This document shows, piece after piece, positions 18,545 through 29,240 of a DNA stretch of 64,000 nt. How positions within the stretch are numbered: the stretch's first letter is position 1; every line of letters begins with the position of its first letter. The DNA is from Pseudomonas asgharzadehiana. GTDB taxonomy: Bacteria > Pseudomonadota > Gammaproteobacteria > Pseudomonadales > Pseudomonadaceae. The position numbers and the translations under genes were made by a program. The stretch covers positions 434,001 through 498,000 of the forward strand of contig NZ_CP077079.1 in assembly GCF_019139815.1 (NCBI RefSeq), read 5' to 3'. The notes under the pieces were generated by a model. It ran no database searches. It was not told the origin of the DNA and saw only the letters and a list, made by a program, of their open reading frames with translations.

Positions 18545-19348
18545 TTAAGCACCGGGGCGTATGACGCTTAATTGCCCGATCACCGGCAACTTGCCGAGTG
18601 ACTCAAAAATCGGCGTCGTCACCTTTAGCAATCCCTCCGACACCTTCGCTGCAAACGGTGTGTAATAACCCCAACCCAGCGCCAACAGGGCCAGCAACAC
18701 GCCGCCGATGTAATCGTCCTGGCCCCAATGCGCGCCTGCCACCAGGCGCGGCATCATGAACAACACCGCCAACCCCCAAATCACCAGTAACTGCCCGATA
18801 CGCTGGGCAAACACGGTCATGAACATCCCCCAGATCAACAGCACCGACGCATGATCCCCCGGAAAGCTCTGGCTCGAACGGTCCTTCAGCTCCCAGGTCT
18901 TCTCCAGGCCGGGGAAAAAGTCGCTCATCTGAATGGCCCCGCCGACCACCATCGAAGGGCTGCTGTGTTGCCAGCCCATTTGCGCCGCCAGCTTGGAAAA
19001 CAGCATGCGGATAAACAGCAACAGCAACAAAATGCCGACAAAACCTAACAGCGCCTGGCGCACCTGCGCGGCCTTGAATACCCAGTCGCCGCGAATCAGC
19101 AGGGTCAGCAGAATCACCCCGACCACCGCATCAAACGGTCTCAAACTGGCTACAGCCCACACATGCAGCCATGTTGTATGGGTCGCCAGCGGGTCGTTGA
19201 GCAGATGAAACAGCCACTCGTCGAAAATCAAACACAGCATTTGCCCCGTGGGCCACAGCCAAAAACACAGCAGCCCGATAGCGAGTAGATTGCAAAGAGC
19301 CCATCGCCGGAGGTTCCACTTAGCTTGGAACAAACCCGGATTGTTCAT
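18545..19348 (-). CDS. PAP2-family membrane phosphatase/phosphotransferase
   Basis: The 267-residue protein has about five or six membrane segments and the three-part PAP2 acid phosphatase signature: KDRSSQSFPGDHAS (residues 161-174), and RLVAGAHWGQDD about 35 residues later. The spacing and the membrane topology recall LpxT-like enzymes that transfer or remove phosphate on lipid A or undecaprenyl pyrophosphate. The exact substrate cannot be told from sequence. It diverges from hslO and interrupts the hslR-hslO pair that is contiguous in enterics. Confidence 0.8.
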   Translation of the reverse strand: MNNPGLFQAKWNLRRWALCNLLAIGLLCFWLWPTGQMLCLIFDEWLFHLLNDPLATHTTWLHVWAVASLRPFDAVVGVILLTLLIRGDWVFKAAQVRQALLGFVGILLLLLFIRMLFSKLAAQMGWQHSSPSMVVGGAIQMSDFFPGLEKTWELKDRSSQSFPGDHASVLLIWGMFMTVFAQRIGQLLVIWGLAVLFMMPRLVAGAHWGQDDYIGGVLLALLALGWGYYTPFAAKVSEGLLKVTTPIFESLGKLPVIGQLSVIRPGA

Positions 19349-19473
19349 AAACTGTCCCTCTTCGCTCTATTAAGTTCTCTGTTTCCAGGAGAAAACCGCA
19401 CCAAAACGGTGCTAAAGCGTTTAATTTTATAAACGTTGTAATCAATTTGTCATCAATTCAGATACCCAGACCT

Positions 19474-20376
19474 ATGACTGATCTACCGGATACCGACTTC
19501 ACTCAACGCTTCATTTTCGACGAGAACGACGCCCGCGGCGAACTGGTCTCCCTGGAGCGCAGCTACGCAGAAGTCCTTGCCAAGCACCCCTATCCGGAGC
19601 CGGTCGCGCAACTGCTCGGTGAGTTGATGGCGGCCGCTGCGCTGCTGGTTGGCACCATGAAATTCGACGGTCTGCTGATCCTGCAGGCGCGGTCTGAAGG
19701 GCCGGTGCCCATGCTGATGATCGAGTGCTCCAGCGAGCGTGAAATCCGTGGCCTGGCCCGTTACCACGCCGACCAGATCGCGCCTGACGCTACCCTGTCC
19801 GATCTGATGGCCAATGGCGTATTGGCCATTACGGTTGACCCTACGGAAGGCCAGCGTTACCAGGGCATCGTCGACCTCGACGGCGAGACCCTGTCGGACT
19901 GCTTCACCAATTATTTCGTCATGTCCCAGCAAGTCGGCACCAAGTTCTGGCTCAATGCCGACGGCAAGCGCGCCCGCGGCCTGCTGTTGCAGCAATTACC
20001 GGCTGACCGCATCAAGGACGACGATGACCGTGCTGAAAGCTGGCGGCATATCATTGCCCTGGCCGACACCCTGAAGGCCGAAGAACTGCTGGGCCTGGAC
20101 AACGAAACCATCCTGCATCGCCTGTACCACGAAGAGGCCGTGCGCCTGTTCGACGCACAGGGCCTGCGCTTCAATTGCAGCTGTTCGCGCGAGCGTTCTG
20201 CCAATGCCTTGGTCAGCCTGGGCCTGGAAGATGCGCAGCAATTGGTTGTGGAACACGGTGGCCATATCGAGATCGACTGCCAGTTTTGCAACGAGCGCTA
20301 CCTGTTCGATGCGGCGGATGTCGCTCAATTGTTCGCTGGGGCGGGCATCGACACGCCTTCCGACACCCGCCACTAA
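19474..20376 (+). CDS. hslO: Redox-regulated chaperone Hsp33
   Basis: A 300-residue chaperone activated by oxidation. The C-terminal zinc site with four cysteines is intact: CSCS (CxC) and 27 or more residues later CQFC (CxxC); their oxidation releases zinc and switches on holdase activity. ATG 19474 begins [20 protein letters not shown], the family start; the frame extends to a TTG at 19447 that lacks support. Followed 180 bp later by pckA, a conserved neighbour. Confidence 0.95.
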   Translation: MTDLPDTDFTQRFIFDENDARGELVSLERSYAEVLAKHPYPEPVAQLLGELMAAAALLVGTMKFDGLLILQARSEGPVPMLMIECSSEREIRGLARYHADQIAPDATLSDLMANGVLAITVDPTEGQRYQGIVDLDGETLSDCFTNYFVMSQQVGTKFWLNADGKRARGLLLQQLPADRIKDDDDRAESWRHIIALADTLKAEELLGLDNETILHRLYHEEAVRLFDAQGLRFNCSCSRERSANALVSLGLEDAQQLVVEHGGHIEIDCQFCNERYLFDAADVAQLFAGAGIDTPSDTRH

Positions 20377-20460
20377 AACGTTTAAGCACAGGTAAATCAC
20401 CTGACAAATGCCGGATTAGAGGTGTTCTGACGGGAGGGCCCTACTCTTTTTGGGCTTTTC

Positions 20461-22097
<1,637 letters not shown>

Positions 22098-22116
22098 GAC
22101 TGCGCCGTTGTGAAAT

Positions 22117-22142
22117 AGCCGCCTCTTGTGGGCGGCTTTTTT
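22117..22142 (+). terminator. Intrinsic terminator of pckA
   Basis: AGCCGCC and GGCGGCT form a 7-bp stem with a short loop, followed by TTTTTT, 20 bases after the pckA stop. Confidence 0.9.
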
Positions 22143-22250
22143 ATGCGTGAGGGGTTGATAAGCGATGCGCAGAACGATCGCCCCAACCAGCATCCACACG
22201 CCCCCCAGCACGTGTACGGCCGACAATCGCTCGTTGAAAAACACGAATCG
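22141..22250 (-). pseudogene. Remnant of an EamA/DMT-family transporter C-terminus
   Basis: Read on the minus strand, this stretch encodes FVFFNERLSAVHVLGGVWML followed by VGAIVLRIA, the last membrane helices typical of EamA drug/metabolite transporters. There is no start codon and no upstream part, and the reading frame runs on into the pckA terminator. It looks like the tail end of a deleted gene. The match is from memory of the family, over about 30 residues. Confidence 0.5.
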
Positions 22251-22287
22251 AATTTTGAGTGGCGGTGTGCCTGGACCCGGTGTTCGC

Positions 22288-22926
22288 TCAACTCAGGTTT
22301 TCCAGCGTCTGTGTGTCCCAGCTATGGGTCTTGATCGCCAGGTACAGCATGCCGATGGTCAGCGGCACTTTTTCGCCACGGCCCTTGGCGCGGCGCTTCA
22401 TGAACACGTCGAACATCGGTGGGTTGAAGTAACGATAGGCGTCGTAGTCGCCTAGGTCGACGCCAAAATCCTGTTCCAGTGCTTCCATGAGTTGTTTGGC
22501 CTCACTGCCGTCGCAACCCAGGTCGAAGTTGATCGCGGTTTGCAGGCGGAGGGTCTTGTGTTTCGGCAGGCCGATTTCTTCGTGCAGCAGTTGCAGCAAC
22601 TGTTGAATCGCCGGGTCTTCGGGGAAGTTGGGGGCCAGGTTCATGGTTGGGGCACGCAGGAGTGGGTGAAGGGGATGGTTGTGTGATCTTTTGTGTTTGT
22701 TTTGGGTGAACAAGAGATCGACACCTGTGATGAAGGCAATGATCGGGAAACTGAAGAATGGTAACTGTGTTATCCAGGACGTGGCGCTGAATAAAAGTGT
22801 GGGTCCTGTAAGCATAAGGGCTAACCCAGTCCATTTTCTGATTACGGGGTGCTTCAGTTTCCTATCCAATACAGTGGCAAGTACTACAACGATGATAAGA
22901 GTTATCCAGGGAGAGTATTCGGTCAC
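22288..22926 (-). CDS. DUF1493-family protein fused to an N-terminal membrane region
   Basis: The 212-residue ORF has two parts. Residues 1-70 contain two or three hydrophobic helices (WITLIIVVVLATVL, TGLALMLTGPTLLFSA, PIIAFITGVDLLF). From about residue 95 (MNLAPNFPEDPAIQQLLQLL) it is a DUF1493 domain, a small acidic family seen in enteric accessory loci. DUF1493 proteins are normally stand-alone, so this could be two former genes joined in frame or a domain start at 22644. The GTG at 22926 has a strong AGGGAGGA. Follows the next gene by four bases. Function unknown. Confidence 0.6.
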   Translation of the reverse strand: MTEYSPWITLIIVVVLATVLDRKLKHPVIRKWTGLALMLTGPTLLFSATSWITQLPFFSFPIIAFITGVDLLFTQNKHKRSHNHPLHPLLRAPTMNLAPNFPEDPAIQQLLQLLHEEIGLPKHKTLRLQTAINFDLGCDGSEAKQLMEALEQDFGVDLGDYDAYRYFNPPMFDVFMKRRAKGRGEKVPLTIGMLYLAIKTHSWDTQTLENLS

Positions 22927-22930
22927 CGTA

Positions 22931-23482
22931 TTATCCTCCCTGGAACTTTCGGACCATGGCTGACAACGATCGTTGAGGACCGATGCCGCCGTTTACTTGT
23001 GCGTCTATGCCGATGATGACGTCTGCGACGTGATAGCTGCGAATGACATCTTTCACTTTCAGGCCAACTGCTCCACCTGCGGCGGCTCCCAAAAAGGGTG
23101 ATGCCAGGCTGATGGGCGCTGAAACAGCACTGGCGATCAACCCTGCCACGATGGTTCCACGTTCATTAAGCAAATCGGCCTGGCGCCGGGTCAGCGGCTT
23201 GGAGATTGCGACGGTCATCTTGCAAGGCAAATCACGGGCAAGCCTCTTTTCGTAGAGGCACATTAGGCCGTAGCGAACCTCGTTTGCTGAAGGACCGGCC
23301 TCCAATAAACAAAGGTTTGCCAGTGCCTGTCGGTTGGCAGGTAAAACGGTAAGGCGAATCACAGTGAACGTGACGCCGTAATGGCCGATGTGCTGAGTCC
23401 TTTCGATGTTCACTTTTTTTGCCGAAAAAATTGAGAGAGCGCTAGTTTCGGTCAGAAGGCGGGGCGTTCTGTAGGGGGGCAA
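22931..23482 (-). CDS. Hypothetical protein with a glycine/alanine-rich hydrophobic segment
   Basis: An open frame of 183 codons, start uncertain: the first 20 residues (MPPYRTPRLLTETS...) look non-coding and a GTG opening VNIERTQHIGHYG, or a later ATG opening MTVAISKPLTRRQADLLNER, may be the real start. The visible part has a hydrophobic Gly/Ala-rich stretch (residues 113-140, ASPFLGAAAGGAVGL) like glycine-zipper membrane proteins. It ends just before the DUF1493 gene and probably shares its transcript. I do not recognise the family. Confidence 0.45.
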   Translation of the reverse strand: MPPYRTPRLLTETSALSIFSAKKVNIERTQHIGHYGVTFTVIRLTVLPANRQALANLCLLEAGPSANEVRYGLMCLYEKRLARDLPCKMTVAISKPLTRRQADLLNERGTIVAGLIASAVSAPISLASPFLGAAAGGAVGLKVKDVIRSYHVADVIIGIDAQVNGGIGPQRSLSAMVRKFQGG

Positions 23483-23707
23483 GCAGGTGTTTTTTGCAGT
23501 TTAGGAATGGGATTGCACGGTGTTTGGCTGTTTCCTACAGTGGTTTCTGGCATTTTCGGCTTGGCAGCGATTTGACAGCTGAAACGGCTCAAACGATGGG
23601 CGTCCGGCTTGCCCGCTCACTACAGGGAGGATTTTCCAACGTTTAAAAATTGTGTAGATACCTATGCCGCGATGGTGGTGTAGCGCCCCGAAAATCCAAC
23701 TTTTTTC

Positions 23708-24304
23708 TTAGTTGGCCGGCCTGCTGATACACCGCTCGAAAATGGCCTCCAGCCCGCGATAGTCGCAGGCAACCGCATCAATGTTCGCGGGGATCCACGC
23801 TGCATGTTTGACCAGCCACCAGTTCACTGAAAACCCCGCGTTCACGATGATCTGTTCGAACAGGATCCGCTGCGCCCGGCCGTTGCCTTCGCGAAAGGGG
23901 TGGATAACATTAAGGTCGCCGTACGCCTCGGCAATTTTCCTCACCAGTTCAGCCTGGTTTGCGCCGACAAACCAGTTCGCTTCTTCCATATGACGAATGA
24001 TCTTCGCCGCTTCCGGTGGGATGCGTTCCGGGGTGCAGAACAGTGTGTCGCCTTTCTGGATGTTGACGCTGCGCAGTTCACCGGCCCAGTCATAGATGTC
24101 GCTGAACAGCGTGCGGTGGATGTTTTGCAGGCGGGCGAGGTCGTAGGGCGGCGGGAAGAGCGGGAGGCTGCCCACGGCGATTTCGGATAATTCCCGCTCG
24201 GCCTGGTGCAGGCGGTGTTCGTCGAGCAAATCCAGGCGGTTACGCAGGACGCTGCTCCCGGGGTAGCAGTACGGGTCCTGGCCCACCCCGTATTTGTCGA
24301 GCAT
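23708..24304 (-). CDS. fic: Fic-domain AMPylating toxin
   Basis: A 198-residue Fic protein. The catalytic loop HPFREGNGR spans residues 135-143 and matches HPFx(D/E)GNGR, with the flap region GDTLFCTPERI upstream. Active Fic enzymes transfer AMP from ATP to target proteins; in P. fluorescens the homologous Fic-1 modifies GyrB and stalls replication. It has no own inhibitory helix, which is supplied by the upstream 56-residue protein; the two genes overlap as TGATG at 24302-24306, the typical class I arrangement. Confidence 0.93.
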   Translation of the reverse strand: MLDKYGVGQDPYCYPGSSVLRNRLDLLDEHRLHQAERELSEIAVGSLPLFPPPYDLARLQNIHRTLFSDIYDWAGELRSVNIQKGDTLFCTPERIPPEAAKIIRHMEEANWFVGANQAELVRKIAEAYGDLNVIHPFREGNGRAQRILFEQIIVNAGFSVNWWLVKHAAWIPANIDAVACDYRGLEAIFERCISRPAN

Positions 24305-24474
24305 CAGCGTGGAGTGTTGCGGTACTTGGCAAGCACGGCTTCGCGGGTCGGCAGCGGTTTGTCGACGTCCGTCGGTTGGGTCTCGAACCCTTCCAGGCGC
24401 AGGCTGGCCAGATAATTGGAGCGGCGGATCTTATGGTAGTGATCCTGTTTTTGCTCAAACGTCAGTTCGCTCAT
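24304..24474 (-). CDS. yhfG: YhfG-family antitoxin of Fic
   Basis: This 56-residue protein starts at ATG 24474, preceded by CCAGGAGGACG. It carries the class I Fic inhibition motif (S/T)xxxE(G/N) as S24-L-R-L-E28-G29; in known pairs the Glu blocks ATP gamma-phosphate placement in the Fic active site. The opening MSELTFEQKQDHYHKIRRSN resembles E. coli YhfG and Pseudomonas AntF. It ends in TGATG overlap with fic, so antitoxin is made first. Confidence 0.9.
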   Translation of the reverse strand: MSELTFEQKQDHYHKIRRSNYLASLRLEGFETQPTDVDKPLPTREAVLAKYRNTPR

Positions 24475-24648
24475 TGCAGCGTCCTCCTGGTTAGCAAGGC
24501 CTGATTGTAGCGCAATGCGTCAGCGGGCAGGCGGGATAAAAACCGCGTCACATTTTGTATAAAAACTCCGCCAGCAGGCTGAATTCAGCGTATGTTTCAC
24601 CGCAAAATCTTGTAGGGCGATTCCGCCCGTTATTAAAGGGAGTTAAGC

Positions 24649-25824
24649 ATGAGTTTGCTTCGTGTCGCTTCGGCGATGTCATTGTGCGCGGTAGCTTTTT
24701 CCGTTCAGGCCGAGCAGTTGCCGATTGAAGTGCTCAGCGCGGTGGTCAAGGATCAGAAAATCGCCGATGCCGAAGTGTTGCTGCAACGCAACGGCGCGCA
24801 GAACGTGGTGGGCCGCACCAACGCTCAGGGCCAAGTGACCTTGACCAGCGAAGCCGCCGACGATGCCAGCAACCTGCTGATCATCAAGAAGCCCGGCTAT
24901 TCCAACCTGGTGGTGAAGTGCCCGTGCAAAGGCATGACTTACGCCATCAGCCCGGTGATGGAAAACCTCGACGGCCTGCGCGTGGTGCTGACTTGGGGCC
25001 AGACCCCGGACGATCTCGACTCCCATATGATCTTCCCCGGCAACAACATTTACTTCGAGAACAAGACCGGCACCGACGCCGAGCTGGACGTAGATGACAC
25101 CGACAGCTACGGCCCGGAAACCATCACCCTGCAGAAAAAACACTACGGCGAAAGCTACGTTTACGCCGTGCATGACTACAGCAACGGCGGCAATCCAGGC
25201 TCGCGCCAGTTGTCCAACAGCGAAGCCAAGGTGTTCGTGTACATGGGCCAATCGCTGGTGCGCACCTACTACGTACCGAAAAACCGCAGCGGTAACCTGT
25301 GGACAGTGTTTCGCATGACCGGCAGCGGCGACTTCCAGGACATCAACACGTTCAGCGGTGTGAAGGTCGATGCCAAGGACGTACTGAACGAAGTAAAACC
25401 ATTGCTGGATGACAGCGTTGCGGTCACCGCAGTAGCTGTCAGCTCGTCCGCACAAGCTGATGCGAAGCGTCTGAATGTGCAGGGTGAAGCGGCCTACCAA
25501 GCGGGTAACCTGGACCAGGCGATTGACCTGTTCCGTCAGGCTATCGATCTGGACAATGGTTTTGGCAAGGCCTACGGCAACCTCGGCCTGGCCTATCAGA
25601 AGGCCGGTAACACTGCTGAGTCGATCTGGGCCAACCGCAAGGCCATCGCCCTGGCGACGGGTGCCAATGCGGCCACCGTACGTGCCGGCGCCTACTACAA
25701 CATCGCGCGCATCTACGAAGCGGCGGGGCAGTTTGCGGATGCGTTGCGTCATTACCAATTGGCCAAAGAGCAGAAGGCCAATCCGGTGTATGACACGGCG
25801 ATTGAGCGGGTGCGGAACCGCTGA
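24649..25824 (+). CDS. Secreted YfaP-like (DUF2135) protein with C-terminal TPR repeats
   Basis: A 391-residue exported protein: Sec signal peptide (cleavage near VQA-EQLP, residue 21), a carboxypeptidase-regulatory-like beta domain (about 25-95, IADAEVLLQRNGAQNVVGRT), a YfaP/DUF2135 domain (about 105-240, LRVVLTWGQTPDDLDSHM), and two or three TPR repeats (about 270-385, LNVQGEAAYQAGNLDQAIDL, GKAYGNLGLAYQKAGNT). Probably periplasmic. Role unknown; TPRs suggest protein contacts in the envelope. Monocistronic with a REP downstream. Confidence 0.75.
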   Translation: MSLLRVASAMSLCAVAFSVQAEQLPIEVLSAVVKDQKIADAEVLLQRNGAQNVVGRTNAQGQVTLTSEAADDASNLLIIKKPGYSNLVVKCPCKGMTYAISPVMENLDGLRVVLTWGQTPDDLDSHMIFPGNNIYFENKTGTDAELDVDDTDSYGPETITLQKKHYGESYVYAVHDYSNGGNPGSRQLSNSEAKVFVYMGQSLVRTYYVPKNRSGNLWTVFRMTGSGDFQDINTFSGVKVDAKDVLNEVKPLLDDSVAVTAVAVSSSAQADAKRLNVQGEAAYQAGNLDQAIDLFRQAIDLDNGFGKAYGNLGLAYQKAGNTAESIWANRKAIALATGANAATVRAGAYYNIARIYEAAGQFADALRHYQLAKEQKANPVYDTAIERVRNR

Positions 25825-25850
25825 TTCAGCCATGGCGCAGTTCTGAAAGT

Positions 25851-25876
25851 GTGGGAGGGGGTAAGCCCCCTCCCAC
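25851..25876. repeat. REP palindrome
   Basis: GTGGGAGGGGGTAAGCCCCC then TCCCAC, a single REP hairpin between the YfaP-like gene and the RecQ-like gene. Confidence 0.8.
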
Positions 25877-26010
25877 ATTTGGTTTGCGGTGTTCCTAGCT
25901 ACATCCTGTGTATCATCCTGTCTCTTTTTTCCATGCGACCTTTCTCGATCCGCTGAGCTGACTGGGCTACGTTTTCAAGCCACGTTCACCGGTCAATGGA
26001 GTGACAGCCT

Positions 26011-27948
26011 ATGCACGACACCCTCCAGCAGGTCTTTGGTTATCCACAGTTTCGTTTGGGCCAGCAAGAAACGGTCAGCGCCGTGCTGGCCGGTCGTTCG
26101 GCGGCCGCGATATTTCCTACCGGCTCAGGCAAGTCCCTTTGTTACCAGCTATCGGCGGTCCTGCTGCCGCACCTGACGTTGGTGGTGTCGCCGCTGTTGG
26201 CACTGATGCAGGACCAGTTGGGTTTTTTGCAGCGCCACGGTATCTCGGCGGGCAGTATCGATTCGGCCCAGAGCCGCGGGCAGGCCAACGACGTCATGGC
26301 GCGTGCACGTTCGGGCGAGTTGAAAATCCTGATGATTTCAGTGGAGCGCCTGAAAAACGAGCGCTTTCGTAACTTCCTGCAAAGCGTGCGGATTTCGTTG
26401 TTGGTGGTGGATGAGGCGCACTGTATTTCCGAATGGGGCCACAACTTCCGTCCGGACTACCTGAAACTGCCGGACTACCAACGTCAGTTCAAGATCCCAC
26501 AAGCGCTGCTGCTGACGGCTACAGCCACGCCCAAGGTGATCGCCGATATGCAGGCCAAGTTCGCCATCGCGCCGCACGATGTGGTAACCACAGGGTTCTA
26601 TCGGCCGAACCTGAATCTATTGGTCGAGCCGGTCAGCGGTGCGGACAAACGCCGACGCTTGGTGCAATGGATGAGTGAGCGGGCCAACCAGCCGAGCATT
26701 GTCTACGTCACCCTGCAAAAAACCGCCGAGCAGATCGCCGAGCACCTGAACCGCAACGGTATCCAGGCCGAGGCCTATCACGCAGGTTTGCTCCACGACA
26801 AACGAGAGAGTATCCAGCAGCGCTTCATGGGCGGGCGCTGCAATTGCATCGTTGCCACCATCGCGTTTGGCATGGGCATCGACAAGAGTGACATCCGCAA
26901 TGTGGTGCACTTCGACCTGCCCAAATCCATTGAGAACTACAGCCAGGAAATCGGCCGCGCCGGGCGCGATGGGCAGCCTTCGGACTGCCTGGTGCTGGCC
27001 AACCGCGACAGCCTCAATGTGCTGGAGAACTTCGTCTATGGCGATACGCCAGAGCAGGAGGGCATCCGGCGCGTGCTCGAAGACTTGCAGGCGGCGCGCG
27101 GCGAGGGGCAGTGGGAGTTCCTGCTGCGCTCGCTGTCGGATCACAGCAATATCCGCGAGCTGCCACTCAAGACGCTGCTGGTGCAACTGGAGCTCAAGGG
27201 CGTGATCGCGCCGCGCTATGCGTTTTATGCTGAATATCGCTTCAAGTACCTGATCGAACCCGAGGCGTTGCTGGCACGATTTTCCGGTGAGCGGCAGCAG
27301 TTTGTCGCAGCGATTATCCAAGTGTGCAAGCGTGCGAAAACCTGGGCGACGGTGGATTTCGATGCGCTGTACCAGCAACACAACGCCGAGCGCAGCCGCG
27401 TGGTGAAGGCGCTGGATTACTTCCAGGAGCAGGGCCTGATCGAGCTGGAAAGCAAGCAGATGACCGAGGTCTACAGCCTGCTGAATACCGACTTTGACCC
27501 CCAGTTATTGAGCGCCGAGTTATACACAGGCTTCAAGCAGCACGAGGTGACGGAGGTGGCGCGAATTCACGCCATGCTCGAGCTGTTTGCCACTCAACAC
27601 TGCCTGGGGCAGCGGCTGGCGCGGTATTTCGGCGATGAAAACGCACCGCAGCGCTGCGGGCATTGCTCGGTATGCCGGGGGCACGTCGCGCATCTACCGG
27701 CGCCGCCGAGCCTGCCGCCGCTTGTGGATAAAAATTTCATGGGGCTGTGCGGTGATTTTATCCACAGGCATCATGCACACACCGGCCAACTGCCCGGCGC
27801 TGAACGGTTGACGCGTTTTCTGGGTGGTATCAGTGTGCCGCTGTTCACCCGGTTAAAGGCGCGAGGCATTTCGGGTTTTGCTGCGCTGGAGGACTACCCC
27901 TACGCCGAGGTGCGCGAGTGGGCCGAGGCCCATTTGAATGACCTGTAA
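26011..27948 (+). CDS. RecQ-family ATP-dependent DNA helicase
   Basis: A 645-residue superfamily 2 helicase. Motif I FPTGSGKSLCYQL, motif II VVDEAHCISEWGH, motif III LLTATATP, motif V ATIAFGMGIDKSDIR and motif VI QEIGRAGRDG are all intact. A RecQ zinc-binding module is visible (CGHCSVC, about residue 551). The C-terminal region differs from canonical RecQ and no clear HRDC domain is seen, so it is probably a second, RecQ-like paralogue. A 3'-5' unwinding role in repair is inferred from the family. Confidence 0.88.
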   Translation: MHDTLQQVFGYPQFRLGQQETVSAVLAGRSAAAIFPTGSGKSLCYQLSAVLLPHLTLVVSPLLALMQDQLGFLQRHGISAGSIDSAQSRGQANDVMARARSGELKILMISVERLKNERFRNFLQSVRISLLVVDEAHCISEWGHNFRPDYLKLPDYQRQFKIPQALLLTATATPKVIADMQAKFAIAPHDVVTTGFYRPNLNLLVEPVSGADKRRRLVQWMSERANQPSIVYVTLQKTAEQIAEHLNRNGIQAEAYHAGLLHDKRESIQQRFMGGRCNCIVATIAFGMGIDKSDIRNVVHFDLPKSIENYSQEIGRAGRDGQPSDCLVLANRDSLNVLENFVYGDTPEQEGIRRVLEDLQAARGEGQWEFLLRSLSDHSNIRELPLKTLLVQLELKGVIAPRYAFYAEYRFKYLIEPEALLARFSGERQQFVAAIIQVCKRAKTWATVDFDALYQQHNAERSRVVKALDYFQEQGLIELESKQMTEVYSLLNTDFDPQLLSAELYTGFKQHEVTEVARIHAMLELFATQHCLGQRLARYFGDENAPQRCGHCSVCRGHVAHLPAPPSLPPLVDKNFMGLCGDFIHRHHAHTGQLPGAERLTRFLGGISVPLFTRLKARGISGFAALEDYPYAEVREWAEAHLNDL

Positions 27949-27971
27949 CTTCCCTTTGACCAGAGGTGCCC

Positions 27972-28403
27972 ATGCCTGACTCCGTGCCGCAACGTGCCGA
28001 TTACCTTCACTTCCAGCCGGTCATTACGCGTTGGCACGACAACGACGTGTACGGCCATGTAAACAACGTCACCTATTACAGTTTTTTTGACACGGCGGTG
28101 AATACCTACCTGATCGAGCAGGGCGGGCTGGATATTCATGACGGTGAGGTGGTGGGGTTTGTGGTGAGTTCGGCGTGCGATTACTTTGCGTCAATCGCCT
28201 TTCCCGAGCGCATTGAAATCGGCCTGCGGGTGGGCAAGTTGGGCAACAGCTCAGTGCAGTATGAATTGGCGGTGTTCAAGGCAGGCGAAGAGCAAGCCTG
28301 TGCGGCGGGGCGTTTTGTGCACGTGTTTGTGGAGCGCCAGACTAACCAGCCAGTGACGATAGCGGGGACGTTGCGCGAGGCGTTGCAGCGGTTGGCGGTG
28401 TAG
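27972..28403 (+). CDS. Acyl-CoA thioesterase, 4-hydroxybenzoyl-CoA thioesterase (YbgC) type
   Basis: A 143-residue hotdog protein. The family motif with the catalytic Asp is plain: VITRWHDNDVYGHVNNVTYY (about residues 16-35). It hydrolyses acyl-CoA esters; substrate not predictable. The ATG at 27972 follows AGAGG; a GTG six bases earlier is also in frame. It begins 23 bases after the helicase stop and may be read through from it. Confidence 0.85.
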   Translation: MPDSVPQRADYLHFQPVITRWHDNDVYGHVNNVTYYSFFDTAVNTYLIEQGGLDIHDGEVVGFVVSSACDYFASIAFPERIEIGLRVGKLGNSSVQYELAVFKAGEEQACAAGRFVHVFVERQTNQPVTIAGTLREALQRLAV

Positions 28404-28430
28404 CCGATCCCCCAAACGCGGCAAGCACAA

Positions 28431-28520
28431 TGTGGAAGGGGGCTTGCTCCCGATATAGGTCGGTCAGTCAAGGATGCTATGACTGATCCGCCCCTATCGG
28501 GAGCAAGCCCCCTCCCACAT
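28431..28520. repeat. REPIN (paired inverted REPs)
   Basis: A left REP arm (TGTGGAAGGGGGCTTGCTCC, then CGATATAGG) and an inverted right arm (CCTATCGGGAGCAAGCCCCC, then TCCCACA) flank a 40-base centre with the GTCAGTCA/TGACTGAT dyad. Same architecture as at 8560. Confidence 0.88.
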
Positions 28521-28555
28521 TTAGTTCTTCAGTGATTCGTCAGGCCGCGTGTTTA

Positions 28556-29032
28556 TCAGTCGCGATAACGATGCTTGTTCTTGCGATGCCCATAGGCATG
28601 GCCACGGCCTGGGTGGCCATCGCGGTAGTAGCGACGGTCGTCGCGCCCACGATAACGGCGGTCGTCGTCATCGCTCTTGTTACCCATATAGTTGCCCAGC
28701 GCACCACCCGCGCCACCACCAGCTGCGGAGCCGATCAGTGCACCGGTGCTGCCGCCGACACTGCGGCCCACGACGTTGCCGCCGGCTGCGCCCAATGCGC
28801 CGCCAATGGCTGCTTCGCCACGGCTGCGTTTGTCGGCGCCGACCGCGCTACCGCCCGCGCCGCCGATGGCTGCGCCGATCGTCGAACCGGTGTTGCCGCC
28901 CAACTGCTGGCCGACCACAGAACCTAGAACCCCGCCCAATGCGCCGCCTACACCGGCTTCGGTGGTGCCACCGGCCATGGCTGCGCCACTGACCAGGCCA
29001 AGGGACAACAAGAGAATCGAGGAGAACTTCAT
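28556..29032 (-). CDS. Glycine-zipper exported protein
   Basis: A 158-residue protein with a signal peptide (MKFSSILLLSLGLVSGAAMA) followed by about 95 residues made of Gly/Ala-rich glycine-zipper repeats (GGALGGVLGSVVGQQLGG and similar), then a basic/acidic low-complexity tail rich in Asp, Arg, His and Tyr. Glycine zippers insert in or associate with membranes; related Pseudomonas proteins are annotated as outer-membrane lipoprotein-like, but no lipobox Cys is seen here. Function unknown. Confidence 0.75.
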   Translation of the reverse strand: MKFSSILLLSLGLVSGAAMAGGTTEAGVGGALGGVLGSVVGQQLGGNTGSTIGAAIGGAGGSAVGADKRSRGEAAIGGALGAAGGNVVGRSVGGSTGALIGSAAGGGAGGALGNYMGNKSDDDDRRYRGRDDRRYYRDGHPGRGHAYGHRKNKHRYRD

Positions 29033-29192
29033 TCAGGGAAACCTCAAGGGGATGACGGCGCGATCCTGAGGCTGTATTGACATTGTGACAATAGAAATCC
29101 GACCAGTAGCACGAGTTGTACACAATTCTCTAAGTTACTGTTTTAACTACGGAACTTAAGTGATTTTTGCGAGTCATTAGCTACTTCGGAAC

Positions 29193-29223
29193 GGCCGCTT
29201 TTTTACAAAAGCGGCCTTTTTTT
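29193..29223. terminator. Bidirectional intrinsic terminator
   Basis: GGCCGC plus T-run and its inverse A-run plus GCGGCC form a long stem with T-tracts on both strands, followed by seven Ts on the plus strand. It lies after the oxidoreductase gene on the minus strand. Confidence 0.88.
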
Positions 29224-29240
29224 GTGTCCGAATTGATCGG

